A DNA stretch of 64,000 bases from Euptelea pleiosperma (Eukaryota > Streptophyta > Magnoliopsida > Ranunculales > Eupteleaceae). The position numbers and the translations under genes are program-made. A model generated the notes under the pieces. It searched no databases. It was not told the origin of the DNA and was given only the letters and a program-made list of their open reading frames with translations. Within the stretch, counting starts at the first letter, position 1. The number at the start of each line of letters is the position of its first letter. The stretch covers positions 8,106,829 to 8,170,828 of the forward strand of contig CM068540.1 in NCBI GenBank assembly GCA_035048495.1, given 5' to 3'. Positions 11,401 to 22,316 of this stretch are shown piece by piece.

Positions 11401-14400
11401 ACCGAAACATAGTCACAATAATATCATCTACATATATAATCAGCGTTGTGATGCATGGTTGAAAGTTTCGGCCAAAACCGAAATGTTTCTGTTTTGGTCA
11501 AAGGCGAAACCAAATATCGTGGGGTTTCAGAAACCCATAAGTTTCGGGCCAATTTCGGTCCAAGACAACTGAAACTACTGAAACCACCAAAACTACTGCA
11601 CTTTTCCTTTATTTTGGTTTCGCCAAGTTTCGGACCGAAACCATCAAAATGTTTCGGACCAAAACTACCGAAACTACCAAAACTGCTAAAACCACCAAAA
11701 CGTTTCGGACCGAAACGTCCAAAACTATCGAAACTACTGAACTTCTCATTCACTTTGGTGTTGTCAAGTTTCGGACCGAGCGAAACCGAAAGGAAACTCG
11801 TGCCTTTGAACCATGTTGCTGTGTGACCTCTTAACAAATAAGGTGTGATCGAAATGCATTCGTCACATCTAAGTGGTAGTCTGGTACAACGTCCATTAGT
11901 AATTTGCTGCAACAGAAAGGATAACTCTGATGGAGTTCATTTTTGCCACAGGTGCAAAAGTCTCATGATAGTCAATCACAAAGGTCTGTGTGTAGTCTTT
12001 TGCAATAAGCCTCGCTTTGTATCTCTCAACTATCCCGTCGGCTTTGTACTTCATTGTGAACACCCACTTGCACTAACCGGTTTCTTTCTTGGAGGTAGAG
12101 CAACTACCCTCCATGTATGATTTTGTTCTAAGACCTCCATTTAATCCAACATAGCTTGTCTCCATTCAGGTTTGGATAATGCATCTGCAATACTAGAGGG
12201 GACAAAACATACACTACAAATGACTGGTAAGAAAGAGACAATGACTGATAGGTGACAAAATTAGACATGGGAGCGGTAATATCAATGTCAAAACTAAGTG
12301 ACAGAATAGATAGAAAAAAAGGAGATTGTTCCTCTTGAACGAAGTTGGGCACACTGAAAAATGAGGAACTAATTCGAAGAAAGTAACATCCATAGAGACA
12401 AACCTTTTTTCTTGATCCCAAATGGTAACACTTATAGCCCTTTTGGGATGATGGATATTTAAGAAAGATACACTTAAGTGCCTTAGGGTTAAATTTAAAT
12501 TACTCCATGATGTAAATGGACAAAGTAAACACATCCAAAGACCTTTGGAGCAACAGGAAATGATGCATGTCCAGGACATAACACATCATTTGGAGTTTGG
12601 TATTCCAATACGCTAGAGGTTATATGATCAAGGATTTAAATTTCGGTTTCGGTAGCAATTTCGGTGAGGTCAAAAATCGAAATTTCAGGCGATATTTCCA
12701 AATTTCGGTATAGAAAGCTATATTTGGGGAATTTCGGTAACTACCGAAACTGAAATTTAAATCCTTGCATATGATTAATAAGATAAGATGCAATAAGAAC
12801 TGCTCTAGACCAAAAATTCTTAGGAACATTCATACTAAATAGAAGAACGTGACCAACCTTAAGAATGTGGCGAAGTTTCCTTTCAGCCACACCGTTTCTA
12901 TTGAGGTGTTCCTACACAAGTAGTTTGGTGTTCTATCCCTTATTTAGTGAAATAAGACTATAACCCGGAGTTTATGTACTCACCCTCATTATCAGAGCGC
13001 AAAACTTTCAGAGATATGTTAAACTGAGTATAAACCATCTTATGAAAACTTTTGAAACACTTCATCCTTCGATTTCAAAGGTAAACCCAAATAGTACGAG
13101 CATAATCATCCACAAATACTGCAAGATAGCAATAACCAAATAAAGAAGTAAAGGGTGCAGGATCCCACACATTAGAATGAATAATTTCAAATGAAGCATT
13201 AGTTTATTTCTACTCAATGGAAATGCTTAACATTTTGACAAACTTCACATTGTAAGTTTAATCCAGTGGAATTAAAAAAAACTAGGAAATAAATGACACA
13301 GACTAAATGGACATATGATTAAGACAATAACGCCACCGCATTATGTGATCTTTATTACTATTGGAATTAAGAGACTGTTATGCAGCATTTGACGATTTGT
13401 TTGCTCAAGGAGATATAACCTGTTGGCTTCACAACAACTGCCAATTGTCTTTCTTGAGGTCAGATCCTGAAAAACATAATGAGTGGGAAAGAAGGTAACA
13501 TTGCATTTAAGATTTTTAGTGAGACAACTAACTGACAATAAATTTGTAAATAAATTAGGAATATGAAGAACAGAAGGAAGTGAAGGATTTTTAAGAGCCT
13601 TAATCTCTCCCTTACCAAAAACGGAGGAAAGAGACCCATTAGCTACATGAACTCTTTACTATAACAAATAGCATATATAGAAAACAGTGATGACATATTT
13701 GCCATTTGGTCAGAAGCACTAGAGTCAATGATCCATTATAGAGAATTGGGTGAGAGACAGGAGCATTGGTACCTAATTGAGTAAATGCACTAGGTGGCCC
13801 TATTTTCAACTCTGACATAATTTGACGGAGATTGGGTAATTCCTGCTGAATTGTAGCCATGTTCTGTAGAGGACCAGTGGATGAACTTGAAACTGCTGGG
13901 GCAATGGAAACTGAACTTGGTGTAGTAACTGTATGTGCTACAGACCATTAGGTTTAGAAAACTTCGTTGATGCAGGACTATGATGTGACCAAAAATCTAA
14001 TGGGCTGAGATTAATTAAAATTACCAAGAACAATAAAAATATAAAGTTTCATGCTAATCATATGCAAATAAGAAATTCCACGTAAGCAATTTTATAAGAG
14101 TTTGAGGCCACGTCATAGACCTTTAATACTAACCCTCAGATATTTATCTGCGAGGGTTTGTACTGAAGTCTGGGCTTCCACTAGCTTAGGGAATCGACAT
14201 TTCCAATCAATATGAATTTTCTTGACCTTGTTCTAGGGTTTCAATAAAAGTTCTAGGCTCAAACAAATTTTAGAAATTGGATTCAGCATGTAGAATTGAT
14301 GTGAGAGATCTTAAACACAACACTAAGAACGCATTTGGTACCTTTCCAGCACCTTGAGAGATCTTAAACACAACACTAGGGCTACAACACTTCTGTTTTG

Positions 14401-17400
14401 TCTGATTCGAGACATGCAAAATCTTCTACATGAACTGTAACAGCCTTAGAACACGTGGCAGCAAGAGCCCTATGGTTTTTAGTGCATGCAGCACCAAGAG
14501 AAGACCTTCCCTAGGGTTTCTACACCTTGTGGTAGTAAGAAAAGTGTTCTAGGGCTTGAAAAAAATATCCTTCAGTTGTCCAGTACCCGATGAATAGTAC
14601 TTGATGAACAGTGACAATGAACAGTACCTGTCGTAGGCTCTGATACCATGTACAAATCTACATGGAGATTAATTGTACAAGGAAGAAGGGGGGAATCGTG
14701 AATTTGTCCATGATTCCCACAGTAATGTTTTATTTTACTAGCAAAGGTAAATTCTAGGAATACCCCAGGTTTCATATGGAGACATATAAAGATTAATAAA
14801 AGAAATAAAAAGGTGTAACAGAAATAAAATCCATACAGCCATAACAATTACATATGTTAACATGGACGTCCCCTACCATTGATTCCAATTTCACATTTCT
14901 GTTCAGCTAAAATTCCATCAAAGGGTCTCATGCTCCTATCTCCATTGCTTGATGTTTTACATGTGGTTGTTTTTGTCTCAATTTCCATTCTAAACGACTG
15001 ACACCTCAATTACCAAAGTAACTATAGGACCAATTCTATAGGAGGATTTTGGATTTTGTGTGTTAGAATGTGTGGGGTTATTATTTGAAAATACTCTTTC
15101 TAGATTAGACAAAATTCCAACAGTCCTAAGGAATAATTATCAGTTTTCCATAAATAGATATAAACCTGCAGGTCCCACTACTCTTGTTTGAAATTATGCA
15201 TAGTTTTAATGACGGTTGCTAAGAGGAGCATTCTTCTGTGGGGAGTTTTTTTATATGTGCCTTTTTTGGAATTAAATATGAAAAAAAATAGTCCATTATA
15301 TTTGAAATGTTGATGGCTCACAATGTTTTTCTGTGAGAAGAAAATTTGTCTGAGATTTGAATTAAATTTAGAATAATATGATTATACTAGTAAATTTGGA
15401 CATAGAATAGTTTAAATAAGAAAATAATATATATTCTTTAGAAGGAGTATCTTATGTTTCTGACTTTTAATTTATGCCTTAAATTATGTGATGCAGGAAC
15501 CCTTCTAGCAGCCTTGACCCCATCGGCAAGAGTTTGGCTGCTGAAACCACTTTCAGTCAAATGAAGAGATCATTTTATACGAATATTCCTAATTCATATA
15601 TGGAATTCATTCTAGGTGGGGTCATCCCAAAGATAGGTGTTGAATTTGAAGATGAGAAAGAGTATTACCATGTGAAGGTATTCCTTTGGTTACTCCCTCT
15701 ATGGTTTCTAGCACCATGGGTATTTTTGACTCACCGAGATATATGCAATTATCAATGATTTTCTTTTTTCATTTAGGTGTTTGACAAATCCCGACCAGAT
15801 GCTATTATTTCGTGCAAATGCAATGCTGCGGAAGTTGGTGGTGAACTTGAACTCCGTAAGGCAAGTGTTATGATTCCCACCCACTAATATTGATGATAAA
15901 TGGGTTATTTACCATGTTGTGCTTTTTACTGTGAAGAATTCGTTGGTTTCACTGAAGTAAAGAGTAGGGTAATAATAACCACAATAAGAAATGATAGTTG
16001 GACCAAGATGGGAGGTTAGAAAGAAGTTGCCTCCTTCCTTCTGCAGTACAAGTGGTGCACATGCAGAAGGGTTGGGCAATAAACCATTGGATCTTTTTTT
16101 GATCGATGACATTAAAGAATTATTAGAGAAAAATATGAGAGAAGATGCGATGAGGAAGAAAGAGGAGAGAAGAAATTTTACACCCTTTACAACTCCTCTC
16201 TATAAACTCCTTCCTTGGCTGCCTTCTGATTTTCCAACCTTGGGACTTGTGAAAATGAGCTTTCCAAAGATGGGCAGGTAGAGCTGAAACATATGCAGGA
16301 AATAACACCAAATTTCCCTAGCCATCTCATAATTTATATATAGATGATGTACCAATTCACCATCCTTCTTTGACATCATTCATATGTGAGGTAAAAGAAC
16401 TTCTATTTTTTCCTCCTTTGTTGGAGAAAGTCACAAGTTGAGGGCAACCGTCCACACGAATGTTTTTTTCGAAGGAGCAACTGGATTACATATCTTCTTT
16501 TGCCGAAACAACAAAGGATTCGGTGATGCAAAGACTTTAAAGGACAGGAGAAAATACATTTGGTTCAGAGGACCATATACTTAAGTCACTATCATTTGGA
16601 GACGAACATCGGTCAAAAACTAAACTAGAGAAGTTGTTTTCTCCATTTCAACATCTCCAAGATCTTTATAAAAACTAAGTTTCCAAGAGAGACTGGTAGG
16701 AGCTAAAATGGTCATTATCAGATATGAGTCCAACCAAAGAGATCTTCTAGGACAAAACAAATCTGCCTTATTGAACAATTGTATTATCTGTCCTACAGAC
16801 AATTTTCACCATTCATCATATCTGACCATTCATATTAGTGTGTGATAGACTGGATGATTAGGATCATCCAATTGTGTGAATTTTTTCCTAAGGCTCTCAT
16901 TAGTAGAAACATCTAAATGGCGGATATTGACTGCTCCATATGTGTGCCACATGTACAGCTGCAGGAAGAATCATTTCTTCTTATCCTCCATCCTAGCACA
17001 TGTTCCATTTCAAAAGTTGATCATTTCATGTGCTGACATGAGACATCTGGTTAGGTGCATTTTGTATTTGAATTACATGTAACTAGATCAATTCTTCATT
17101 CTCGTTGATGATGGCTTGTAAGAACTCTTGCTAAGAGAATCTAGTTGAGGAACACCTGTGAGTGCCAAAAAGTGCACAGTAATCAGTGTGCGCCACGTGT
17201 CAGCTTAGATATAATAATGGATGGTATTAAGGAAAATCTGTTATGAGGGATAAAACATGAATACCTTTAATTAGGGAATAGTTGGGAAGACGATTTATAG
17301 TTATTTAAAGCCCCTAATTTTGATGAGAAAAGTGGAGGAAATTTTGTAGCCAACGACATTATTGAATAGGCCGTGGACATAATTTCCAGGTTCCTGAGGC

Positions 17401-19787
17401 AAATTTCTTGTGTCTTGTGAGCCAGTGGATACTTTCCAATAAATAATTAGAAGATTGAATTCATGTATTATTTAGATGAACTAGGGCGTGGCACGTGTGT
17501 TGCACGTACATGATCGTAGGGGCATCATCAACGTTAAACGACGGACCACGGTATGAGCCATGTGGCACACTCTTAGAAACTACTGACCATATGGATGTTT
17601 GGCCCATCCCTAGGTAGACCTACATACCGAAAATCAGCCTGATTAGTAATTTCTATCCCTTGGATTAGAGTCTTTTCCATGGTTTATTTTTAACTGTGGA
17701 TTTCGAGCATTGATAGGAATTACTAATCAGGCTGATTTTCGGTATGTAGATCTACCTAGGGATGGTCCAAACATACATATGGTCAGTAGTCTTTAAGAGT
17801 GGGCCACATGGCCCACACAGTTATCCAATCAAAGTTGATGATGGACCTCCATCATCAAAGTTCTGCTCTGCGTAGGTGAGCGTCTTGTGAAGCCCATGTG
17901 AAGGGGGTGCTCCAACCTCGGTTATGGCTTTTAAAGTAGTATAGATAAAACATTTTCAAACTAATTTTCCATTTTGTTCCTCATTTACTCTCTGCATGTG
18001 GTCTTACATCACATTTGAAATAAAGGGAAACCTCAAAGTTCTGACAGCTTACATTGAAATGTTATATCTTGTAGATTGAACTGAACCAAGTGCGTCACCT
18101 GGTAGTGGACATATCGTGCCTTGATAAGAATCTAGATCTGAGTCTAATGCTGTCCAGAAGGAGGATCTTGGCAGCAGCACTGACTGTGAGTTCTCATCTG
18201 CTATGTATTCACAATTGAACTAACTGATTTTCCACATATAGTTGCTCATTTGGAACCAACTACCCTGTCACAAGATTTCCTCATATTTTTTAAAATCTTT
18301 TGAAATTTTGAAAATTAGAAAAAAATGTTAAACACTTGTAGTTTCTAGCAAGAAATTGTTTTTTATTTTCATAATTCTGTGGATCATGATAATCATGATG
18401 TTTTTGTATTTCTATTTTCATGAATAATTTTTCTAATTCGTAAATATGTATTTTCCTTCTTTTTTTTGTTTAAATTTTCCTGAGGCTTTATTGATAAAAA
18501 TTGAAGAAGAAAAGAAATAGATCAATATGTTAGAGATTTCCCTTGCTGAAACTGAGAACAAGATTCATCATTCGTGGCTATGTTGATTCCAGGATGATGA
18601 GAGTCATAGCTTAAGAAATCTGATAAAGTCTGCAGTTATAGATCCAAATGTGAAGGGCGGGCTGAGATGGCCTCCAGGGAAGGATTCTTTTGGAGGTAGA
18701 TTCTGTGCTGTCGGGGCTTGGCACACCAAAGTTAAAGCTTTCAAAAGTTCATCAATGAGTCTTAAGTTAAGACATGCAGATCGCTTTGATCTCAGGACCT
18801 CAACCGGGGAAGTTGGCAGGGAAGTTATTCTAAAGATGACAGGGATAGCGAGGCAATTAAGGGTGAGTACTTCAGATTAAATAGTTATTTGGGAGTTACA
18901 GTATCTCCTAAACTTGACTGTATCTAGGCATTTTTTGGGATGGTCAGAAAAATTTGAATGATTTAGAACATTATATGTGGATCAGATGGTTAGTCATATG
19001 ATGTTTTTTATTTTCGACTTAAAAGATCTCATCCCCCTGCGTGTATATCTCATATGCTTAGATCATTCTTCTTAATTGGAAATGACTGTAATCACAATTT
19101 TAAAATTGGGAACGAATTTTTGTGTTCTGCATCCATGCTTTATGTTTGTTCCACCACCTTATCAACGCAGATCATTCAGTCAGTAGGCTGCCTCTTGGAT
19201 GATCTATAGTCCTATAATTGAAATGATTAGACAGCTTACTGTCAGGCCAAGTGCTTTATTTGGTATTTATTGCATGGGCTACAATCAGAACAAGGCCATT
19301 GATCAACAAACTACGTAAACCATTCAGTAAATTTTTTGGGATTTTGGGTCATCCAAGAGGTGAAAATGACTGAGCTTTGTTTGGTCATGCATATGGTGGC
19401 ATTTTATTTAGAGAGCTTCTGTGCTTTCCCTTGAGAATTTTTCACATGGAGTAAGTTAAGGTAAGAGGGCATGCTGTTTCCAGTTAGAACTAGGTTTCCC
19501 TGTTATATTTTCATCTTATTTCGAAAATCTTATCCCAAATATGCTCATGTTTATTGTCTGACGACTTCTCACACCCAGGCATCTAATGGAATCTTTTCCG
19601 GAAACTCAATAGAGTTGGAAAGTTTTATTTTAGTGGTTGCTTTGTGTGTTGGACATTTAACATGGTTATGTAACCTTCTCGTAATTTTCAGGATGGGATG
19701 GTGGAAATAGGTACTGTCACTAAGATGCTTCAAGACACTTTGAAATTGATATGGGAGCACTTCTTAAGCTGTGAGCCATTGATGTGA
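8500..19787 (+). CDS. Gene 1: conserved plant protein of unknown function (DUF7903-like), 412 aa, seven coding exons
   Basis: Coding exons: 8500-8821, 8919-9093, 15497-15677, 15777-15860, 18075-18185, 18593-18862, 19692-19787. They join in one frame and give 412 residues plus TGA. All introns are GT-AG except intron 4 (15861-18074), which starts GCAAGT. The protein begins MAYIPPHKRH, with a short basic N-terminus, then a conserved SRWWIVGL block near residue 68 and GGLRWPPGK in exon 6. From memory this matches an uncharacterised plant family of about 400 aa annotated as DUF7903. No signal peptide or membrane segment is evident and I cannot name a biochemical role. The ATG at 8500 is chosen because the family's N-terminus starts MAYIPPHKR; the open frame upstream lacks similarity. 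Intron 2 (6,403 bp) holds a minus-strand copia element and intron 4 a MITE. The stop codon overlaps a good splice donor (AT/GTGAGT at 19782-19789). There are no internal stops, so the gene is probably functional. Confidence 0.87.
9094..10366. other. Gene 1 intron 2, 5' part
   Basis: AT-rich intron sequence. A 62-bp direct tandem duplication lies at about 9482-9595, where the two copies share TACTATTGATACTTG and AATTTTCAAAGAAATAAAG. Nothing else is recognised. Confidence 0.6.
11246..11800. repeat. TTTCGG/CCGAAA hairpin-rich insertions within copia RT
   Basis: The core GAAAGTTTCGGCC followed by AAACCGAAA recurs near 11265, 11385 and 11460. The host copia sequence beside it is duplicated: TATTTCTTGGGTGTTG occurs before and after the first copy, and a 76-bp block including the YVDD region is duplicated around the second. 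The third extends into about 340 bp of alternating TTTCGGACCGAAAC-like units that read as an FGPK-rich peptide by chance. It shares its core with the short element at 12629-12763. Confidence 0.7.
12629..12763. mobile_element. Small MITE with TTTCGGTTTCGG-type inverted repeats
   Basis: The ends are CAAGGATTTAAATTTCGG on the left and its near-perfect reverse complement on the right (AAATTTAAATCCTTG). The flanks TATATGAT and CATATGAT form an 8-bp TSD with one mismatch, fitting a hAT-type MITE. It is nested inside the copia element and has no coding capacity. Confidence 0.7.
14863..15496. other. Gene 1 intron 2, 3' part
   Basis: AT-rich intron sequence after the copia element, ending at the acceptor GATGCAG. 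No repeat or gene recognised. Confidence 0.5.
15861..17519. other. Gene 1 intron 4 (GC-AG), 5' part
   Basis: The intron begins GCAAGTG after an exon ending CGTAAG. A 96-residue open frame at 15991-16281 and its antisense shadow have no family similarity that I can support. No mobile element is recognised before the MITE at 17520. Confidence 0.5.
17520..17846. mobile_element. MITE copy 2 in intron 4 of gene 1
   Basis: Inverted arms resemble the 5175-5484 copy: CATATGGATGTTTGGCC and the block AATCAGCCTGATTAGTAATT appear on the left and, inverted, on the right. The outer ends share CATCATCAAC (left) and GTTGATGATG (right). The G-box position is degenerate here (GCCATGTGGC). Confidence 0.75.
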
Positions 19788-19788
19788 G

Positions 19789-19869
<81 letters not shown>

Positions 19870-19870
19870 G
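19788..19870. repeat. Compound microsatellite (TC)n(AC)n(AT)n
   Basis: Begins directly after the gene 1 stop codon, so it would lie in the 3' UTR. It comprises about 11 TC units, about 18 interrupted AC units and about 10 AT units. Confidence 0.9.
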
Positions 19871-22316
19871 GGGCTTGTGTAATGGAGTTCTACGGATAGT
19901 TTTCTCTTGGTCTCCATGTTCAGCTTTCCATGTATATGAAAGCAAAGAATTAGTTTTTTTTAAGCACTATTTCTCATGGTTTAAGCAAACGTTTTATAGT
20001 GCTGTTATAATGGTAACGCTCCAACCCCATACTTTATTTGGTATTTAATGCTAAAAGAATGTTATAAAGTATTTTACATAATAAGCCATTATTTTGAAGA
20101 TAACTACTGTTATCTGTTATTTACCTTTAGTAGAAAAATAAATTAAAAATAATAATTACAGAATTTTTTCCATTTTTACCTTTTTCGACCTGTTGTAATG
20201 GCCATAACGGTAATGCCTGTTAACCATTATGACTTTACAACTGTCATTTTTAAACCATGTTATTTCTCACACAAAATATTCTGCTTCCATTCATTGATTT
20301 TGTGGAAAGAATGAATATTTGGTCCAGACCTTGCTTCTTTGCATGCCACCTACACCAAGTGCTAGGTTTAAGACAACGAACAAATTGGGGGTGAAGATGG
20401 TTGACCTGTACCATTATTACTGTTACAATGGCTGGTATAACTGTGTAATTTTTCAAAATTTTAACTATTCTGTTGAACACTGTATTATTAAAATTCTTAT
20501 GTATTATATACTTTAGTTTGAAAGAACTAAAATTAATTTTCAAATGCTATAATGGCCATAAGATAATAGTTAATAGTGTGCACTTGTATTAGGGCTCTAT
20601 TTTCATATATGATGTGATGAGTATAACCCAAGGATGTTAGCATGACAGCTGTTATTTAAACCATGCCAGTATTCATTCTTAGGAATCCAATTTTCTCCTC
20701 GTACAACCACCACTCCCTCCCTTGTGTATTGGTGGCTCTTCCTGGTTGTGCAGCTGAACTAATTCCATCCGGTTCAGCTGGACTGCAGGCACTTCTGGTA
20801 GTACTCAAAATGCACTTGGTGCAAAATCCTTTATTGTATCATATGATATATTCATTAATGGACCATAGCCCTAATAAGTGCCCTGTAGAGTTCGTGGGTT
20901 TAACATAGAGGGTGGAAATCACCATTGCATCACTGAAGATCATCGATGGCTTATGTCATGTTTGGTTACTGGTTTTCTCGTGTTCTAACCCAATTCCCTT
21001 GCATGAATAGATTTTATGAGCCTCTAAAATCTTTCAGGTCATGAGTGACCCATGCTCCAGTTGGAACTATAAATATAGGTAGAAAGAATTGCTACAGCTA
21101 AGGTTTGAGATATTGGTCAATCATAGACCCCCTGTTATTGAATCTAATCCTCTACGGAAACTAAGAAATTTCAACTTGTTTGAGGGCATATGATCTTTTA
21201 CGGGATATGGAGTTGAGCTAAAAAAAGTGTCAAAAACCTATGATACCCGGATACCTGTACATGGCCACGTATTTGTGTCGACATGACACAACATCTATAT
21301 AAAAAGTTGAAAAAATTAGAAAAAATAAAAATTTTGAACTACAAATCCATGTCCCTGATTTTGGAAAATGTCTGCTACCCGTATCCGTGTCTGTATCCAT
21401 ATCAGTATCCAGATCTAGGCATCATAGGTCAAAATGCAAAGAAAGTGGGCTGAGCAGGAACCCGACCACACACAGACAAACATGCAATCAAATGATTTGT
21501 ACAAGGGATGGCTTTCAAATAGTCTGAGTCTCTGAGATATGGTTGGACCCATGTGGGTCTAGGTTTAGGTCTGAATTTACAAGTATTAAGATGACGATAA
21601 GATCGGTTTATGAAGCAAAATGTTGGGTAATCATGAATAGATTGATCATATATGAGATGAGGATTGTTGAGACGGAAGAGTGGTAAGATTAAGAGTTCGA
21701 AATGAACAAACTAAAGAGTAGCTCCAATAGGTGATAAAATAAAAGGACAGTTAATTAATATGCTTTCATGGTATGCAACAAAGTCCATTGTCCACATAAA
21801 TGAGGAGTGCACTGTTACAAATCGAAGGCTTTAAAAAATGAGGAAGGCCAAAAAAGGATGTAGAAAGGATAAATGATTTAAAGGTGAATTTATTAACAAA
21901 AACTAGAACCACCTTGGCTATATGGCATTGTAGAATAGGATCAGAACAAAATTGAATAGAATTTGCCTTTTGGATGATTCTAACCATCTAATCATCCTAG
22001 TCTTTTGGACAGCCAAAAAAGCATGTGCATAGTGTTCAAGAATAGTTTATTTTTCAGAAGGTTAACATGATCTGGCCAAGCGTATATTTGGTGTAAGAGA
22101 TCTCCTATATGGGGTGTACTTATGGTTGTGCACCTTTTATGTGGAATAGGGTTGTGCCAGAAGCCAAGAAGGCATCCACAAGACCAAGTCATTCCACGGA
22201 GGTAGAAGGCCTTCCTCCTCAAGGTAGAAAACAAAGTAATGACAACTTTTGTTATTTCCTCATGTGATACGTGATTATCAGCATGTTCCTAATGCTCCCA
22301 TCTCTTTCATTTACAG
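19871..22316. other. Between gene 1 and gene 2 exons; possible missed 5' exon of gene 2
   Basis: Mostly AT-rich. A GC-richer open stretch at about 20681-20815 reads NPIFSSYNHHSLPCVLVALP, then a GSAGLQAL block, in the plus strand, and could be an upstream exon or exon relic of gene 2. I find no donor in the phase required by the exon at 22317, so it is not joined. No transposon is recognised here. Confidence 0.4.

Larger units (their letters stand above)
10367..14862 (-). mobile_element. Decayed Ty1/copia retrotransposon in intron 2 of gene 1
   Basis: Two short LTRs flank the element: 10367-10631 and 14649-14862. They share TCTACATGGAGATTAAT-like starts and the end ACATATGTTAACA. On the minus strand the 5' LTR is the right one. 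Beside it, CTCTGATACCATG (14638-14650) is the reverse complement of a TGGTATCAGAG tRNA-iMet primer-binding site. A polypurine tract (CTTGAGGGGGAG in sense) adjoins the left LTR. Pol relics in sense order: a PEWRQAM start of RT near 12170, a duplicated YVDD motif at 11341-11450, and the LVGKSINMSLTHSNIGYAV block with a C-terminal LKSAPRRGFLFSEHG near 10830-11210. Many stops and frameshifts are present. The flanking CAGAC and TGGAC agree only partly as a TSD, consistent with age. It is not functional. Confidence 0.85.

Noticed and set aside
11424..11912. Glycine/phenylalanine-rich FGPK-repeat protein
   Set aside because: The repeat peptide is produced by TTTCGG/CCGAAA hairpin DNA repeats inside a dead copia element, and a similar frame exists on the other strand.
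15991..16281. 96-codon open frame in intron 4 of gene 1 as a nested gene
   Set aside because: There is no recognisable family and no start context, and the opposite strand is open too. It is ordinary intron sequence.
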